Shown here: positions 1-6,932 of the stretch, piece after piece
Position numbering within the stretch: the stretch's first letter is position 1
Layout: each line of letters begins with the position of its first letter
NCBI GenBank assembly: GCA_945900685.1
Contig: CAMDJS010000042.1
Span: 1-15,368, forward strand
DNA: 15,368 bases
From: Bordetella parapertussis
GTDB taxonomy: Bacteria > Pseudomonadota > Gammaproteobacteria > Burkholderiales > Burkholderiaceae_C
Direction of reading: 5' to 3'
Program-made: the position numbers and the translations under genes
The notes under the pieces: generated by a model
What the model saw: the letters and a program-made list of their open reading frames with translations, nothing else
Told to the model about the DNA's origin: nothing
The model's database searches: none

Positions 1-780
1 GCCATTTCCAGTTTGCAAAACTTCGGCCAAGTGGATGCACGACCTGAGATTCAATCCCATTTGCCTTGGCAAAACCAAGCCGGTCAACCTTTGAAAGACT
101 TGGGTCAGTTGTGGCAACCCTCGGTCGTCAACACCTTTGAAGTACCGCACTCCCCGGCATTCACACCCATGCCCCCAGTTGCTCTGCCTGAAGGCGAGTG
201 GCCGCTGGGCAAAGCCTTGGCGCAATTGCAAGGTGTGTACATACTGGCTGAAAACAAACAAGGCTTGGTGCTGGTGGATATGCACGCAGCGCACGAACGC
301 ATTGTGTATGAGCGACTCAAAGTGCAGTTGGCAGAACACGCCATGCAGAGCCAAAACCTGTTGATCCCCGCCTCTTTCAGTGCCACGGCAGAGGAGATCG
401 CCACTTGCGAAAGCCATGCCGAGGTGTTGTCGTCTTTGGGTTTGGATATATCGATTTTGTCGGCCAATTCCTTGGCGGTGCGGCGTGTACCTGCGTCGCT
501 CGCGCAAGGTGATGCGGTGGCGCTGGCACGCAGTGTGCTGGCTGAATTGGCGCAACACGATGCGCATCAGGTGCTGCAACGCGCGCGTGACGATGTGCTG
601 GCCGCCATGGCCTGTCACGCTGCCGTGCGCGCCAACCGTCAATTGACGTTAGAAGAGATGAACGCCTTGCTCAGACAAATGGAAACCACAGAACGCGCGG
701 ACCAGTGCAACCACGGACGCCCGACCTGGCGACAACTCAGCATGCGTGAACTCGACGCTTTGTTTTTGCGGGGCCGTTGA
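1..780 (+). CDS. mutL: DNA mismatch repair protein MutL, C-terminal part (5' end outside window)
   Basis: The frame is open from base 1, so the N-terminal GHKL ATPase domain lies upstream of the window. The visible 259 codons hold a proline-rich linker (about residues 1-65) and the C-terminal dimerisation/endonuclease domain. The metal-binding endonuclease motif appears as [12 protein letters not shown] (residues 93-104), matching the D-x-H-A-x2-E-x4-E pattern of MutL proteins that nick DNA themselves. The ACHAAVRA segment (about 204-211) and CNHGRPTW near the C terminus are the other conserved C-terminal metal-site motifs. This pattern is known from beta-proteobacterial and Gram-positive MutL and is absent from E. 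coli MutL, so strand discrimination here probably does not depend on MutH (inference). It is the first visible gene of a likely mutL-exporter-miaA-rluA operon, and its TGA shares one base with the next ATG. Confidence 0.96.
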   Translation, partial: AISSLQNFGQVDARPEIQSHLPWQNQAGQPLKDLGQLWQPSVVNTFEVPHSPAFTPMPPVALPEGEWPLGKALAQLQGVYILAENKQGLVLVDMHAAHERIVYERLKVQLAEHAMQSQNLLIPASFSATAEEIATCESHAEVLSSLGLDISILSANSLAVRRVPASLAQGDAVALARSVLAELAQHDAHQVLQRARDDVLAAMACHAAVRANRQLTLEEMNALLRQMETTERADQCNHGRPTWRQLSMRELDALFLRGR

Positions 781-1973
781 TGCACGCCAACCTTGTGATT
801 TTGCTGCTGGCCTTGTCTATCGGTTTACAGCCGGTGTCCACCGATTTGTACCTGCCCAGCCTGCCCGGTTTGGCGGCAGATTTACACGCCAGTGTCGGCA
901 TGGTGCAGTACACACTCACAGGTTTGTTGCTGGCATTTGGTATATCGCAATTATTGTGGGGCCCGTTTTCCGACAAGGTGGGACGCCGCCCCATCATATT
1001 GCTGGGTTTGGGCTTGTACCTGATTGCAGCCATCGGTTGTGTGCTGAGCACCAGCATTGAAACCTTGGTGGCTTGGCGCATATTGCAAGGCGCTTCCATG
1101 GGCGCGGTGATCACCAGTGCGCGCGCCGTGGTGCGCGATTTGTACGAGCCAGCGCAAGGTGCGCGGGTGATGTCCAAGTCCATGACCGGCTTGGGTTTGA
1201 TGGCTTGCACCAGCCCGCCGCTCGGTGGCTTTTTGAGTCAACACTGGGGCTGGCAAGTGGCCTTGATGTCGGTGGTCATCTATGCAGTTGCAACCCTTAC
1301 GTTGGTGGCTTGGCGGTTTGAAGAAACCTTGCACACACCCAACCCGCGCGCCTTACATTTGCCCACCATGTTGCGTATCTGGTGGCAGGTGTTGTGTCAC
1401 CCGACTTTCCGCGCATTTGCGTTGTTGTCGCTGGCAGGCTATGGCGTGTTGTTTGTGTACCTAGCCACTTCGTCGTTTGTGTTTATTCAGGTGCTGCATT
1501 TATCCAGTTTGCAACTCGGTTGGATCTTGTCCTCGATGTCCATCATGTACATCACCGGCACCATCATTTGCCGTTTCTTGCTACGCAAAATAGGCATGCG
1601 ACGCACCATCGCCATTGCAGGCATCTCCAGCGCCTCCAGCGCCATTCTGTTGGCTTGGATGATTTACGGCGGCTGGGCCAGTGCCCTGTCATTGGTGCTG
1701 GCCATGTATCCGATGATCATCGCGCACGGTATTCATCAGCCTATCGGACAAAGCGGTGCTGTCGGTCCGTTTCCCTTGTCTGCCGGTGCTGCATCTGCCA
1801 TGAACGGTTTTTTGATGATGCTGGCCGCTTTCGCGACTGGTGCCTGGTTGAGCCACAGCATAGACGGCACTTTGTTTCCGCTGGCGCATGGTGTGGCCTT
1901 TTGGGGCACGGTGTTGGCGCTGACCGCCTGGACTTTGGTGCAATGGCATGGTGAACCTGTCAAAGCCGACTGA
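780..1973 (+). CDS. Bcr/CflA-family MFS drug-efflux transporter
   Basis: A 397-residue inner-membrane protein with about twelve hydrophobic segments, the usual size for proton-driven 12-TM major facilitator superfamily exporters. [11 protein letters not shown] (residues 21-31, Asp22) in helix 1 is characteristic of the Bcr/CflA subfamily of multidrug exporters (bicyclomycin, chloramphenicol-type drugs). [11 protein letters not shown] (61-71) is MFS motif A in the loop between helices 2 and 3. The substrate cannot be read from sequence. The ATG at 780 was chosen because it overlaps the mutL stop as TGATG, which suggests translational coupling; a TTG one codon earlier is less likely. Its 3' end overlaps miaA by 26 bases. 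An exporter between two nucleic-acid maintenance genes is functionally odd, but I recall this arrangement from related Burkholderiales. Confidence 0.9.
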   Translation: MHANLVILLLALSIGLQPVSTDLYLPSLPGLAADLHASVGMVQYTLTGLLLAFGISQLLWGPFSDKVGRRPIILLGLGLYLIAAIGCVLSTSIETLVAWRILQGASMGAVITSARAVVRDLYEPAQGARVMSKSMTGLGLMACTSPPLGGFLSQHWGWQVALMSVVIYAVATLTLVAWRFEETLHTPNPRALHLPTMLRIWWQVLCHPTFRAFALLSLAGYGVLFVYLATSSFVFIQVLHLSSLQLGWILSSMSIMYITGTIICRFLLRKIGMRRTIAIAGISSASSAILLAWMIYGGWASALSLVLAMYPMIIAHGIHQPIGQSGAVGPFPLSAGAASAMNGFLMMLAAFATGAWLSHSIDGTLFPLAHGVAFWGTVLALTAWTLVQWHGEPVKAD

Positions 1974-2922
1974 AGCCGCGCATGCGGCACTGGCACTGGT
2001 CGGCCCGACTGCCAGTGGCAAAACCGCTTTAGCTTTGTCACTGGCGCAGCAAGTTCCGCTGGAAATCATCAGCATGGACTCGGCCTTGGTGTACCGGGGC
2101 ATGGACATAGGCACGGCCAAACCTTCGCGCGAAGAATTGCAAGCCGTGCCTCACCATTTGATTGACATTCTTGACCCGTTGCAAAGTTACAGCGCGGCAG
2201 ATTTTGCGAAAGACGCCACGCGCTTGATCGCAGACATTCGCGCACGCGGCAAATTGCCATTGCTGGTCGGCGGCACCATGTTGTATTTGAAAGCGTTGGT
2301 TGAAGGTTTGGATGATTTACCGTTGGCTTCGCCTGCTGTTCGCGCAGACATAGAGGCACAGGCAGCGATTGAGGGCTGGCCTGCACTGCACGCAGAACTC
2401 GCCAAAGTAGACGCAGAGACTGCACAGCGTTTGCCGCCCCATGATGCGCAACGCATCTCACGTGCGTTGGAAGTGTGGCGCGTCAGCGGCAAACCTTTGT
2501 CTTCTTTTTTCGGGGCCACGCGTGTGGCTGGGCCGGACATCGCCGTGGTGTCACTCGAGCCCGTGCAACGCCCTTGGTTGCATCAGCGCATCGAGCAGCG
2601 CTTTGACCAGATGCTGCAACAAGGTTTGCTGAACGAAGTACGTGGTTTGCGCGCGCGTGGTGACTTGCATGCCGATTTGCCATCCATGCGATGTGTGGGT
2701 TACCGCCAATGCTGGTACACGCTAGATGCCCTACATGATGCTGAACCCGATGCGCGGGCCATGCACCAACTGCGCGAGACCGGTGTGGCCGCCAGCCGCC
2801 AATTGGCCAAGCGGCAATTGACTTGGTTGCGCAGCATGCCACAGCGCCATGTGCTGGCTTGCGATCAAGCCGATTTACAACAGCAATGGCAGGCTTTATT
2901 GCAACGTTTGTCTGTGCTGTGA
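1948..2922 (+). CDS. miaA: tRNA dimethylallyltransferase MiaA
   Basis: MiaA transfers the dimethylallyl group from DMAPP to N6 of A37 in tRNAs reading UNN codons, the first step toward ms2i6A. The 324-residue protein has the normal family length. Visible landmarks are the P-loop GPTASGKT (19-26), the substrate-binding segment [16 protein letters not shown] (44-59), HHLIDILDP (69-77), [10 protein letters not shown] (108-117), SMRCVGYRQ (around 247-255) and the C-terminal [10 protein letters not shown] tRNA-binding stretch. The ATG at 1948 lies inside the exporter's 3' end; a GTG at 1951 is an alternative start. No strong Shine-Dalgarno is visible, so translation is probably coupled to the preceding gene. 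The mutL-miaA linkage is conserved in many proteobacteria. Here hfq does not follow, and rluA does. Confidence 0.97.
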   Translation: MVNLSKPTEAAHAALALVGPTASGKTALALSLAQQVPLEIISMDSALVYRGMDIGTAKPSREELQAVPHHLIDILDPLQSYSAADFAKDATRLIADIRARGKLPLLVGGTMLYLKALVEGLDDLPLASPAVRADIEAQAAIEGWPALHAELAKVDAETAQRLPPHDAQRISRALEVWRVSGKPLSSFFGATRVAGPDIAVVSLEPVQRPWLHQRIEQRFDQMLQQGLLNEVRGLRARGDLHADLPSMRCVGYRQCWYTLDALHDAEPDARAMHQLRETGVAASRQLAKRQLTWLRSMPQRHVLACDQADLQQQWQALLQRLSVL

Positions 2923-2929
2923 AACGCTG

Positions 2930-3556
2930 ATGCAACTGGTTTATGAAGATGCATATTTGGTGGTGTTGAACAAACCCGGCGGTGTGCTGAGCGTGCCCGG
3001 TCGCGGCCCTGACAAACAAGATTGCGTGCTCACGCGTTTGCACACCACGCACCCGACCGCCATGGTGGTGCACCGTTTAGACATGGCGACTTCCGGCTTG
3101 ATGGTGTTCGGTTTGCACAGCGACAGTCAACGTGCTTTGAGCATGTTGTTTGAAGCGCGTCAGGTGCACAAGCAATACATGGCTTGGGTGGATGGCTTGC
3201 TGCCCTTGGCTGAGGATTGGCAAACCATCGACCTGCCCTTGATGGCCGATTGGCCGAACCGACCTTTGCAAAAAGTGGATGCCGGGGGCAAACCCAGTGT
3301 GACGCAATGGCGCTGCTTGAAACACGACTTGCAATTGAATGCCTCATTGCTCGCACTGCAACCCTTGACCGGGCGCAGCCACCAGTTGCGGGTGCATTTG
3401 CAAGCCATCGGCCATCCAATTTTGGGGGATGCTTTGTACGCACCTCACCTCCACAGCTCACACGGTTTGATGTTGCATGCCAGCGAACTGGGGTTCACGC
3501 ACCCGTTCACGCAAGTACCCATGCAATGGCAATCTGCACCGCCTTGGCCACTTTGA
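2930..3556 (+). CDS. rluA: RluA-type pseudouridine synthase (23S rRNA / tRNA)
   Basis: A 208-residue pseudouridine synthase. VVHRLDMATSG (46-56) is motif II with the catalytic Asp51. DLPLMADWPNRPLQK (101-115) and TGRSHQLRVHLQAIGHPILGD (147-167) resemble E. coli RluA closely, not only the wider RluC/RluD group, and there is no N-terminal S4 domain, as in RluA. E. coli RluA makes pseudouridine 746 in 23S rRNA and 32 in several tRNAs; that dual specificity is inferred here. The ATG at 2930, 7 bases after the miaA stop, was chosen because homology starts at MQLVYEDAYLVVLNKP. The frame is open further upstream inside miaA but shows no family features there. Two RNA-modification genes back to back suggest one transcript. 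Confidence 0.92.
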   Translation: MQLVYEDAYLVVLNKPGGVLSVPGRGPDKQDCVLTRLHTTHPTAMVVHRLDMATSGLMVFGLHSDSQRALSMLFEARQVHKQYMAWVDGLLPLAEDWQTIDLPLMADWPNRPLQKVDAGGKPSVTQWRCLKHDLQLNASLLALQPLTGRSHQLRVHLQAIGHPILGDALYAPHLHSSHGLMLHASELGFTHPFTQVPMQWQSAPPWPL

Positions 3557-3582
3557 CACTCTTTGCAGACTCTGCGTTTAAG
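3553..3582 (+). promoter_or_regulatory. Candidate sigma70-type promoter for the SDR gene
   Basis: A perfect -35 hexamer TTGACA (3553-3558) overlaps the rluA stop codon. It is followed after an 18-base spacer by TTTAAG (3577-3582), which matches the -10 consensus at four of six positions. The predicted start near 3589 gives a leader of about 50 bases before the ATG at 3639. This would separate the dehydrogenase from the mutL-rluA operon. The call rests only on pattern matching. Confidence 0.35.
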
Positions 3583-3638
3583 ACGCGAGTGAAGTGCACA
3601 ACAACTGCCACAATCTATTGAATTTCCGGAGCACCTGC

Positions 3639-4397
3639 ATGAAAAAAAATATCACCATCCTGACTGGCGCTTCACGCGGCATGGGTTTGGCCATGGCCAA
3701 GCAACTGTGCCATCCCAACCAACTTGTGCTTTGCATTTCACGCGGTCAATCCGACGAGTTGACTGCCATTGCAAACCAACAAGGCGCACACTTGGTGCAA
3801 TGGCAAGCCGATTTGGCGCACCCCACCGGCGTGGCTGAAAAGCTGTCGCATTGGTTAGACGCACTGAATCCCGAAGAAATTGCATCGGCCACCTTGATCA
3901 ATAACGCTGGCGCGATTGGTCATTTGGGGCCGATTGACGATGCTGCGTTGGACGACCTCAGCATGGGATTGGCCATCAACTTGCAAGCCCCGGTGCTGTT
4001 GAGCGCGGTGTTTTTAAAGCACACGCGCCAATGGCAGATGCCGCGCAAGATCTTGAATATTTCTTCGGGATTGGGTCGCCGCCCCATGGCTGCCAGCGCT
4101 TTGTATTGCGCCGGTAAAGCCGGGTTGGACCATTTCACCCGCTGTCTGGCGCTGGATGAAGCCTTGCACAGCAATCCGGCGAAAGTGGTGTCACTTGCCC
4201 CGGGCGTGATCGACACCGACATGCAAACCGAGCTGCGCTCGGCAACCGGTTCAGGTTTTCCTGACCAAACCCGTTTTGTGCAGATGAAAGATACCGGTGC
4301 TTTGACCACGTCGGCGGATGCAGCAGCCCAAATATTGGCCTATTTGCAACGCCCCGACTTCGGCAGCAACCCGGTGGCCGATGTCAGGGATATTTAA
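3639..4397 (+). CDS. Short-chain dehydrogenase/reductase (YueD/sepiapterin-reductase-like)
   Basis: A 252-residue classical SDR. TGASRGMG (9-16) is the NAD(P)-binding glycine motif, NNAG (88-91) stabilises the core, Asn114 is the likely structural/catalytic Asn, and Ser142/143, Tyr156 and Lys160 (YCAGK) form the catalytic set. The C-terminal stretch LAPGVIDTDMQTELRS and the following acidic/aromatic region recall the YueD-type benzil reductases and sepiapterin reductases, so a small dicarbonyl or pterin-like ketone substrate is possible, but the true substrate is unknown. The ATG at 3639 was chosen because GGAG (3628-3631) sits 7 bases before it and homology begins at KKNITILTGAS; the frame extends 15 codons upstream to a GTG without such support. 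Its TAA stop lies inside a palindrome (4394-4418). Confidence 0.88.
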   Translation: MKKNITILTGASRGMGLAMAKQLCHPNQLVLCISRGQSDELTAIANQQGAHLVQWQADLAHPTGVAEKLSHWLDALNPEEIASATLINNAGAIGHLGPIDDAALDDLSMGLAINLQAPVLLSAVFLKHTRQWQMPRKILNISSGLGRRPMAASALYCAGKAGLDHFTRCLALDEALHSNPAKVVSLAPGVIDTDMQTELRSATGSGFPDQTRFVQMKDTGALTTSADAAAQILAYLQRPDFGSNPVADVRDI

Positions 4398-4418
4398 TCG
4401 GGGACAGACCCCAATTAA
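4394..4418. repeat. REP-like palindrome with GGGG/CCCC core
   Basis: The arms TTAATCGGGG (4394-4403) and CCCCAATTAA (4409-4418) are complementary at nine of ten positions around the 5-base loop ACAGA. The core GGGGACAGACCCC resembles short palindromes scattered in many proteobacterial genomes near REP-associated transposases (from memory). It overlaps the SDR stop codon and lacks a following T-run, so it is unlikely to be a simple intrinsic terminator, although it may stabilise the mRNA 3' end. Confidence 0.6.
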
Positions 4419-4455
4419 TTCGGGCGCTTATCATCTCCCCAAGGATTGACAACAC

Positions 4456-4977
4456 ATGAATACACCAACCACCACCCTCGACGAACAACCCACCCTCACT
4501 TGGTCTGACGACTTGGTGATGAACATGGACAAAATGGACCAGACGCACCGCGAGTTTGTGGACTTGCTGGCGGCCACGGAACTGGCGCCGGAAGACAAAC
4601 TGATAGCCAGCTTCATCGAGTTGATTGCGCACACCGATGAGCATTTCAGCGGCGAAAACCAGTGGATGCAAGACGTCAGCTTCGGCCCCGGCGGTTGCCA
4701 CACCGACGAACACGACATGATTTTGAAAGTCATGCGCGAAGCTTTGCGCCGTGGTCAGGAAGAAGGCAACCTCCAAATGGTGCGCCAACTGACCGGCGAA
4801 TTGGCGGTTTGGTTTGACGGCCACGCCAAAAGCATGGACGCGGTGCTCGCCATGTTCTTGAAAGAAGTGGCGTACGACCCGGTCACCCGCATCGTGCACA
4901 AACCGCAAGTGCTGCCAGAGGGTGTGGCCGCCGGTGAATGCGGCGAGCCATTGGACGAGGCCAGTTCGCAGGTTTAA
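4456..4977 (+). CDS. Bacteriohemerythrin (O2-binding di-iron four-helix protein)
   Basis: A 173-residue cytoplasmic protein with the full set of di-iron ligands of the hemerythrin fold: His31 (MDQTH), His63 and Glu67 (HFSGE), His82 and His86 (HTDEH), and His123 and Asp128 (HAKSMD). Such proteins bind O2 reversibly and are proposed to act in oxygen storage, delivery or sensing. The domain spans about residues 15-135. A C-terminal tail of roughly 35 residues is Gly/Glu-rich and unassigned, and there is no fused signalling domain. The start at 4456 is supported by AAGGA (4441-4445) ten bases upstream. It is a single-gene unit bounded by the palindrome upstream and an intrinsic terminator downstream. 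Confidence 0.93.
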   Translation: MNTPTTTLDEQPTLTWSDDLVMNMDKMDQTHREFVDLLAATELAPEDKLIASFIELIAHTDEHFSGENQWMQDVSFGPGGCHTDEHDMILKVMREALRRGQEEGNLQMVRQLTGELAVWFDGHAKSMDAVLAMFLKEVAYDPVTRIVHKPQVLPEGVAAGECGEPLDEASSQV

Positions 4978-4993
4978 GTTTTTGCGCTAAATG

Positions 4994-5019
4994 AAAAAGG
5001 GCCTGAGGGCCTTTTCTTT
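4994..5019. terminator. Bidirectional intrinsic terminator
   Basis: AAAGGGCC (4996-5003) pairs with GGCCTTTT (5008-5015), with one G-U pair and a TGAG loop, and the + strand continues as T-rich TTTTCTTT. On the - strand the same stem is followed by TTTTT. It lies 16 bases past the hemerythrin stop and about 20 bases past the antitoxin stop on the other strand, so it can end both convergent transcripts. Confidence 0.75.
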
Positions 5020-5035
5020 ATGGATTCATCGCGCT

Positions 5036-5359
5036 TCAGGACAACACACCCAGTCCGTGCTTCTGGACTACCGCCAAGAGCTTGAGGGCCATTCCACTGG
5101 GTTGCTTACTGCCAGACTCCCACTTTTGAACAGTGGATTCGCTGGTATTAAGGTATCTGGCAAACACAGGTTGGCTGACGTGTGCTTGCTCACGAATGTG
5201 TTTGATCTCGTTGGGAGCCAAAGTTGATGGCACGACCAAGCAAGATTCATCAAACTGGCGCATCGTGGTTTGGTCAATCGCACCTACCTTTTGCAAGGCA
5301 GCAGCAGAGGCATGGATGGCAGCAAAGGCATCACTTTTAAATTTCTTTTTTGTCGTCAT
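5036..5359 (-). CDS. XRE-family helix-turn-helix antitoxin (HigA/NadS-like)
   Basis: A 107-residue DNA-binding protein, second gene of a toxin-first type II toxin-antitoxin pair. The HTH_3/XRE domain covers about residues 51-88 (IKHIREQ, SQPVFARYLNTSESTVQKWESG, KQPSGMALKLL), with the recognition helix around STVQKWE. In this family the N-terminal region (here about 1-48) may contact the toxin, and the HTH represses the shared promoter. The ATG at 5359 was chosen over an in-frame TTG at 5374 because GGAG lies 7 bases upstream and the N terminus then reads MTTKKKFKSD. Its first 23 bases and its ribosome-binding site lie inside the 3' end of the toxin gene, so translation is coupled. A bidirectional terminator follows. 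Confidence 0.85.
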   Translation of the reverse strand: MTTKKKFKSDAFAAIHASAAALQKVGAIDQTTMRQFDESCLVVPSTLAPNEIKHIREQAHVSQPVFARYLNTSESTVQKWESGSKQPSGMALKLLAVVQKHGLGVLS

Positions 5360-5720
5360 GGCAAATCTCCACAAAGGCTCCGTTTACAAGCAACTGTTTA
5401 ACCTGAAGCTCAGTCAAGCCAGCATAGCTGTTGGCCAACAGGCGAAACGCAAGTAGTTCATCGTTATCAATGTTTGCTCGATCCTTCTTGGCAAACAGGT
5501 ATTCGAAGACCCAGTACTTGCCGCCTTTGGCCAAAATGATTGATCGGTGCAGGTTGTCATTGAGTCTCTTTTTGAAAACACCGCCACCCAAGTCATCAAC
5601 CTGACCCAGCAACACCTGCCCTATGGCTTGGCAAAGTTCAGCATCTTTGATCTTGGCCTTTTTTGCGTCCTTGGAGAACCGAGCAGTCTTGAAGGCGCGG
5701 TGAATAGCATTGACTGGCAT
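5337..5720 (-). CDS. RelE/HigB-like toxin of type II toxin-antitoxin system (PF06296-type)
   Basis: A 127-residue protein resembling the RelE/HigB-like family around Pfam PF06296. Recognisable blocks are FKTARFSKDAKKAKI (10-24), the LGGGVFKKRL segment (44-53), RSIILAKGGKYWVFEYLFAKKDRANI (59-84) and the closing DELLAFRLLA helix. Proteins of this fold cleave mRNA, often at the ribosome, and are neutralised by the adjacent XRE protein; activity here is inferred. The ATG at 5720 was preferred over a GTG at 5735 because the predicted transcription start falls at or near 5720, which would leave the GTG untranscribed. The gene precedes and overlaps its antitoxin by 23 bases, the hig-like order. Confidence 0.85.
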   Translation of the reverse strand: MPVNAIHRAFKTARFSKDAKKAKIKDAELCQAIGQVLLGQVDDLGGGVFKKRLNDNLHRSIILAKGGKYWVFEYLFAKKDRANIDNDELLAFRLLANSYAGLTELQVKQLLVNGAFVEICHDDKKEI

Positions 5721-5725
5721 GATTA

Positions 5726-5754
5726 AGTGTAGCACCAGGTGTTACTCGTCGCAA
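5726..5754 (-). promoter_or_regulatory. Candidate promoter and operator of the toxin-antitoxin operon
   Basis: On the - strand TTGCGA (5749-5754) and TACACT (5726-5731) are separated by exactly 17 bases, each matching sigma70 hexamers at four of six positions. Within the spacer and touching the -10 box is the imperfect palindrome TAACACC-T-GGTGCTA (5730-5744; 7-base arms, one mismatch), a well-placed binding site for the XRE antitoxin. The expected start lies at about 5718-5720, on the toxin ATG itself. Confidence 0.55.
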
Positions 5755-5885
5755 GATGCTATAAAGCTGTCGGGCTATGCCTTTGACCCAAAAACATTCC
5801 CCGTACAAGCTGTCAAATGCGTAGCTGCAGTCGTTGAAAATGTCTTGGTAGTGAAAACCGTTATGCACCATTGGGAGCCGCAGCT

Positions 5886-6101
5886 ATGAAAAGCATCTAC
5901 TTTGAAAAAGACGACATATTGCACATTCGGGTGTCCGCCAAGGCCATCGTTCGCGAGGTTTCCCAAGACTGGCACACGAACATCAGCTATGCCGAGGACG
6001 GGTCGATTGTGGAAATAGTCTTGCTGGATGCCAAAAAAGAGGGGCTGATGCCCATGGAGTTGCGCCAGGCGACTGACACTGCCCTACCAGTTGGGCCTTG
6101 A
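5886..6101 (+). CDS. DUF2283 family small protein, C terminus altered
   Basis: A 71-residue protein whose first ~57 residues match the DUF2283 family (MKSIYFEKDDILHIRVS, IVREVSQDWHTNISYAEDGSIVEIVLLDA). The function of this family is unknown; its members are often found near toxin-antitoxin-like small genes. The ATG at 5886 is supported by GGGAG (5873-5877) eight bases upstream, and it overlaps an upstream in-frame TGA as ATGA, suggesting coupling to a former upstream partner. After about residue 60 the reading frame runs into IS66-derived DNA read from its opposite strand, so the last ~11 residues (TDTALPVGP end) are not native. The core looks intact, so the protein may still work. Confidence 0.75.
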   Translation: MKSIYFEKDDILHIRVSAKAIVREVSQDWHTNISYAEDGSIVEIVLLDAKKEGLMPMELRQATDTALPVGP

Positions 6102-6153
6102 GCTCTGGCGTGTATGTCCGATGGTTGCGTCGGTCTGTGTTTCTGGGAATCAC
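6061..6153 (-). pseudogene. IS66-type tnpA fragment (N-terminal HTH part)
   Basis: About 31 codons starting at a GTG (6153) give IPRNTDRRNHRTYTPELK followed by AQLVGQCQSPGA. This resembles the opening of IS66 OrfA/TnpA, where this region begins the helix-turn-helix. Homology stops abruptly after PGA, where the sequence becomes the antisense of the DUF2283 gene. The fragment cannot be functional. IS3-type OrfA proteins begin similarly, but the GTAAGC terminus upstream favours IS66. Confidence 0.68.
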
Positions 6154-6248
6154 TGAATCTTTATGCACGGTGTGCACGATCTGTTGCGTGCACGCAATCT
6201 TGAGAGATGTTGGTTGTCAACTCAAGATGGGGTTGGGCGGACGCTTAC
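6061..6248 (-). mobile_element. IS66-family element, left-end remnant
   Basis: Read on the - strand the segment starts at 6248 with GTAAGCGTCC, the typical terminal sequence of IS66-family elements, followed by a ~95-base leader and the start of a transposase accessory gene. Only about 188 bases remain; the rest of the element, including the other inverted repeat, is missing and the internal edge is fused to the 3' end of the DUF2283 gene near 6061-6066. The terminus lies 4 bases beyond the rloB stop codon. IS66 elements make 8-base target duplications, so 6249-6256 would be one copy; no second copy is visible. Confidence 0.72.
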
Positions 6249-6252
6249 CCAG

Positions 6253-6927
6253 CTATTTACCAAACGCAATCAGCAGTGCAACCAATTCAACGATATCAGT
6301 GAACGGCTCGGTGTCATCGAACGCTGTACCAAGCGCCGCCAAATTCCGTGCACGCTGGCTGGCAATGTGCAGGTTTGCCTTTGTCGCGGCAAAACTACCG
6401 CCAATGCCCTTGTCATAGTCCGCAATATGCTGTTTGAGGCGCATTAAAACCTCGTCGCGGTGAAGCGGATGCCGAATGTCCTCATAGTGCAGCAACAGCC
6501 ACAACTCAAAACAGGGGACGGACGCGATGGCCTTGAATTCAACCGGCTGTTTGGCATCGTTGCGAAGCTTGCCATCAAACGACGCTGCAAGCTTGAGGGC
6601 ATCAAAATATGACTTGTGGTCATCACGGTCAAAAACCGCAAAAACTTTCTCAAAGGCTTTGGGGCGAATGCGCTTATAAGGATCGCCTGTCTCAAAAAGC
6701 TGCCTTGCATGACGCACCACTTGGATGGGTTCAGTTCCGAGGGCGCTGGGGTGAACTTCCACGTTTGCCGTTTGTAATCTGTACGTGTTCTTAATTTCCT
6801 TGAAATAAAGCGGCTCGGTCTTACTACCTTCGGACACGATCAAAACGCGGTCATAGCTGGCGCGCTGATTCTGTTTACGCTCCAGCTGAGCGCGCTGTCG
6901 GATTTTTGGTGCGTTGTCGCGGCCCAT
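6253..6927 (-). CDS. rloB: RloB-like protein (Toprim-like effector, AbiLii-type)
   Basis: A 224-residue protein of the RloB family (Pfam PF13707). A basic N-terminal segment (8-24) is followed by YDRVLIVSEGSKTEPLYF (25-42), with Glu33 in the position of the Toprim catalytic glutamate. VFAVFDRDDH (95-104) supplies the DxD metal-binding aspartates (Asp100, Asp102), and SVPCFELWLLLHY (136-148) is the family's signature block. These fit a Toprim-like nuclease fold as in OLD-family proteins; nuclease activity is inferred. The ATG at 6927 was chosen because family members begin MGRDN; an in-frame TTG at 6945 would overlap rloA. The start is 5 bases after the rloA stop, indicating a coupled two-gene operon. 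rloA-rloB pairs are known from type I restriction loci in Campylobacter, and I recall AbiL (AbiLi/AbiLii) as a related defence pair. Confidence 0.88.
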   Translation of the reverse strand: MGRDNAPKIRQRAQLERKQNQRASYDRVLIVSEGSKTEPLYFKEIKNTYRLQTANVEVHPSALGTEPIQVVRHARQLFETGDPYKRIRPKAFEKVFAVFDRDDHKSYFDALKLAASFDGKLRNDAKQPVEFKAIASVPCFELWLLLHYEDIRHPLHRDEVLMRLKQHIADYDKGIGGSFAATKANLHIASQRARNLAALGTAFDDTEPFTDIVELVALLIAFGK

Positions 6928-6932
6928 GAATC

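Noticed and set aside
5638..5871. - strand frame of 77 codons overlapping the toxin gene and its promoter
   Set aside because: Runs out of frame through the toxin N terminus and the promoter; no start context and no similarity I recognise.
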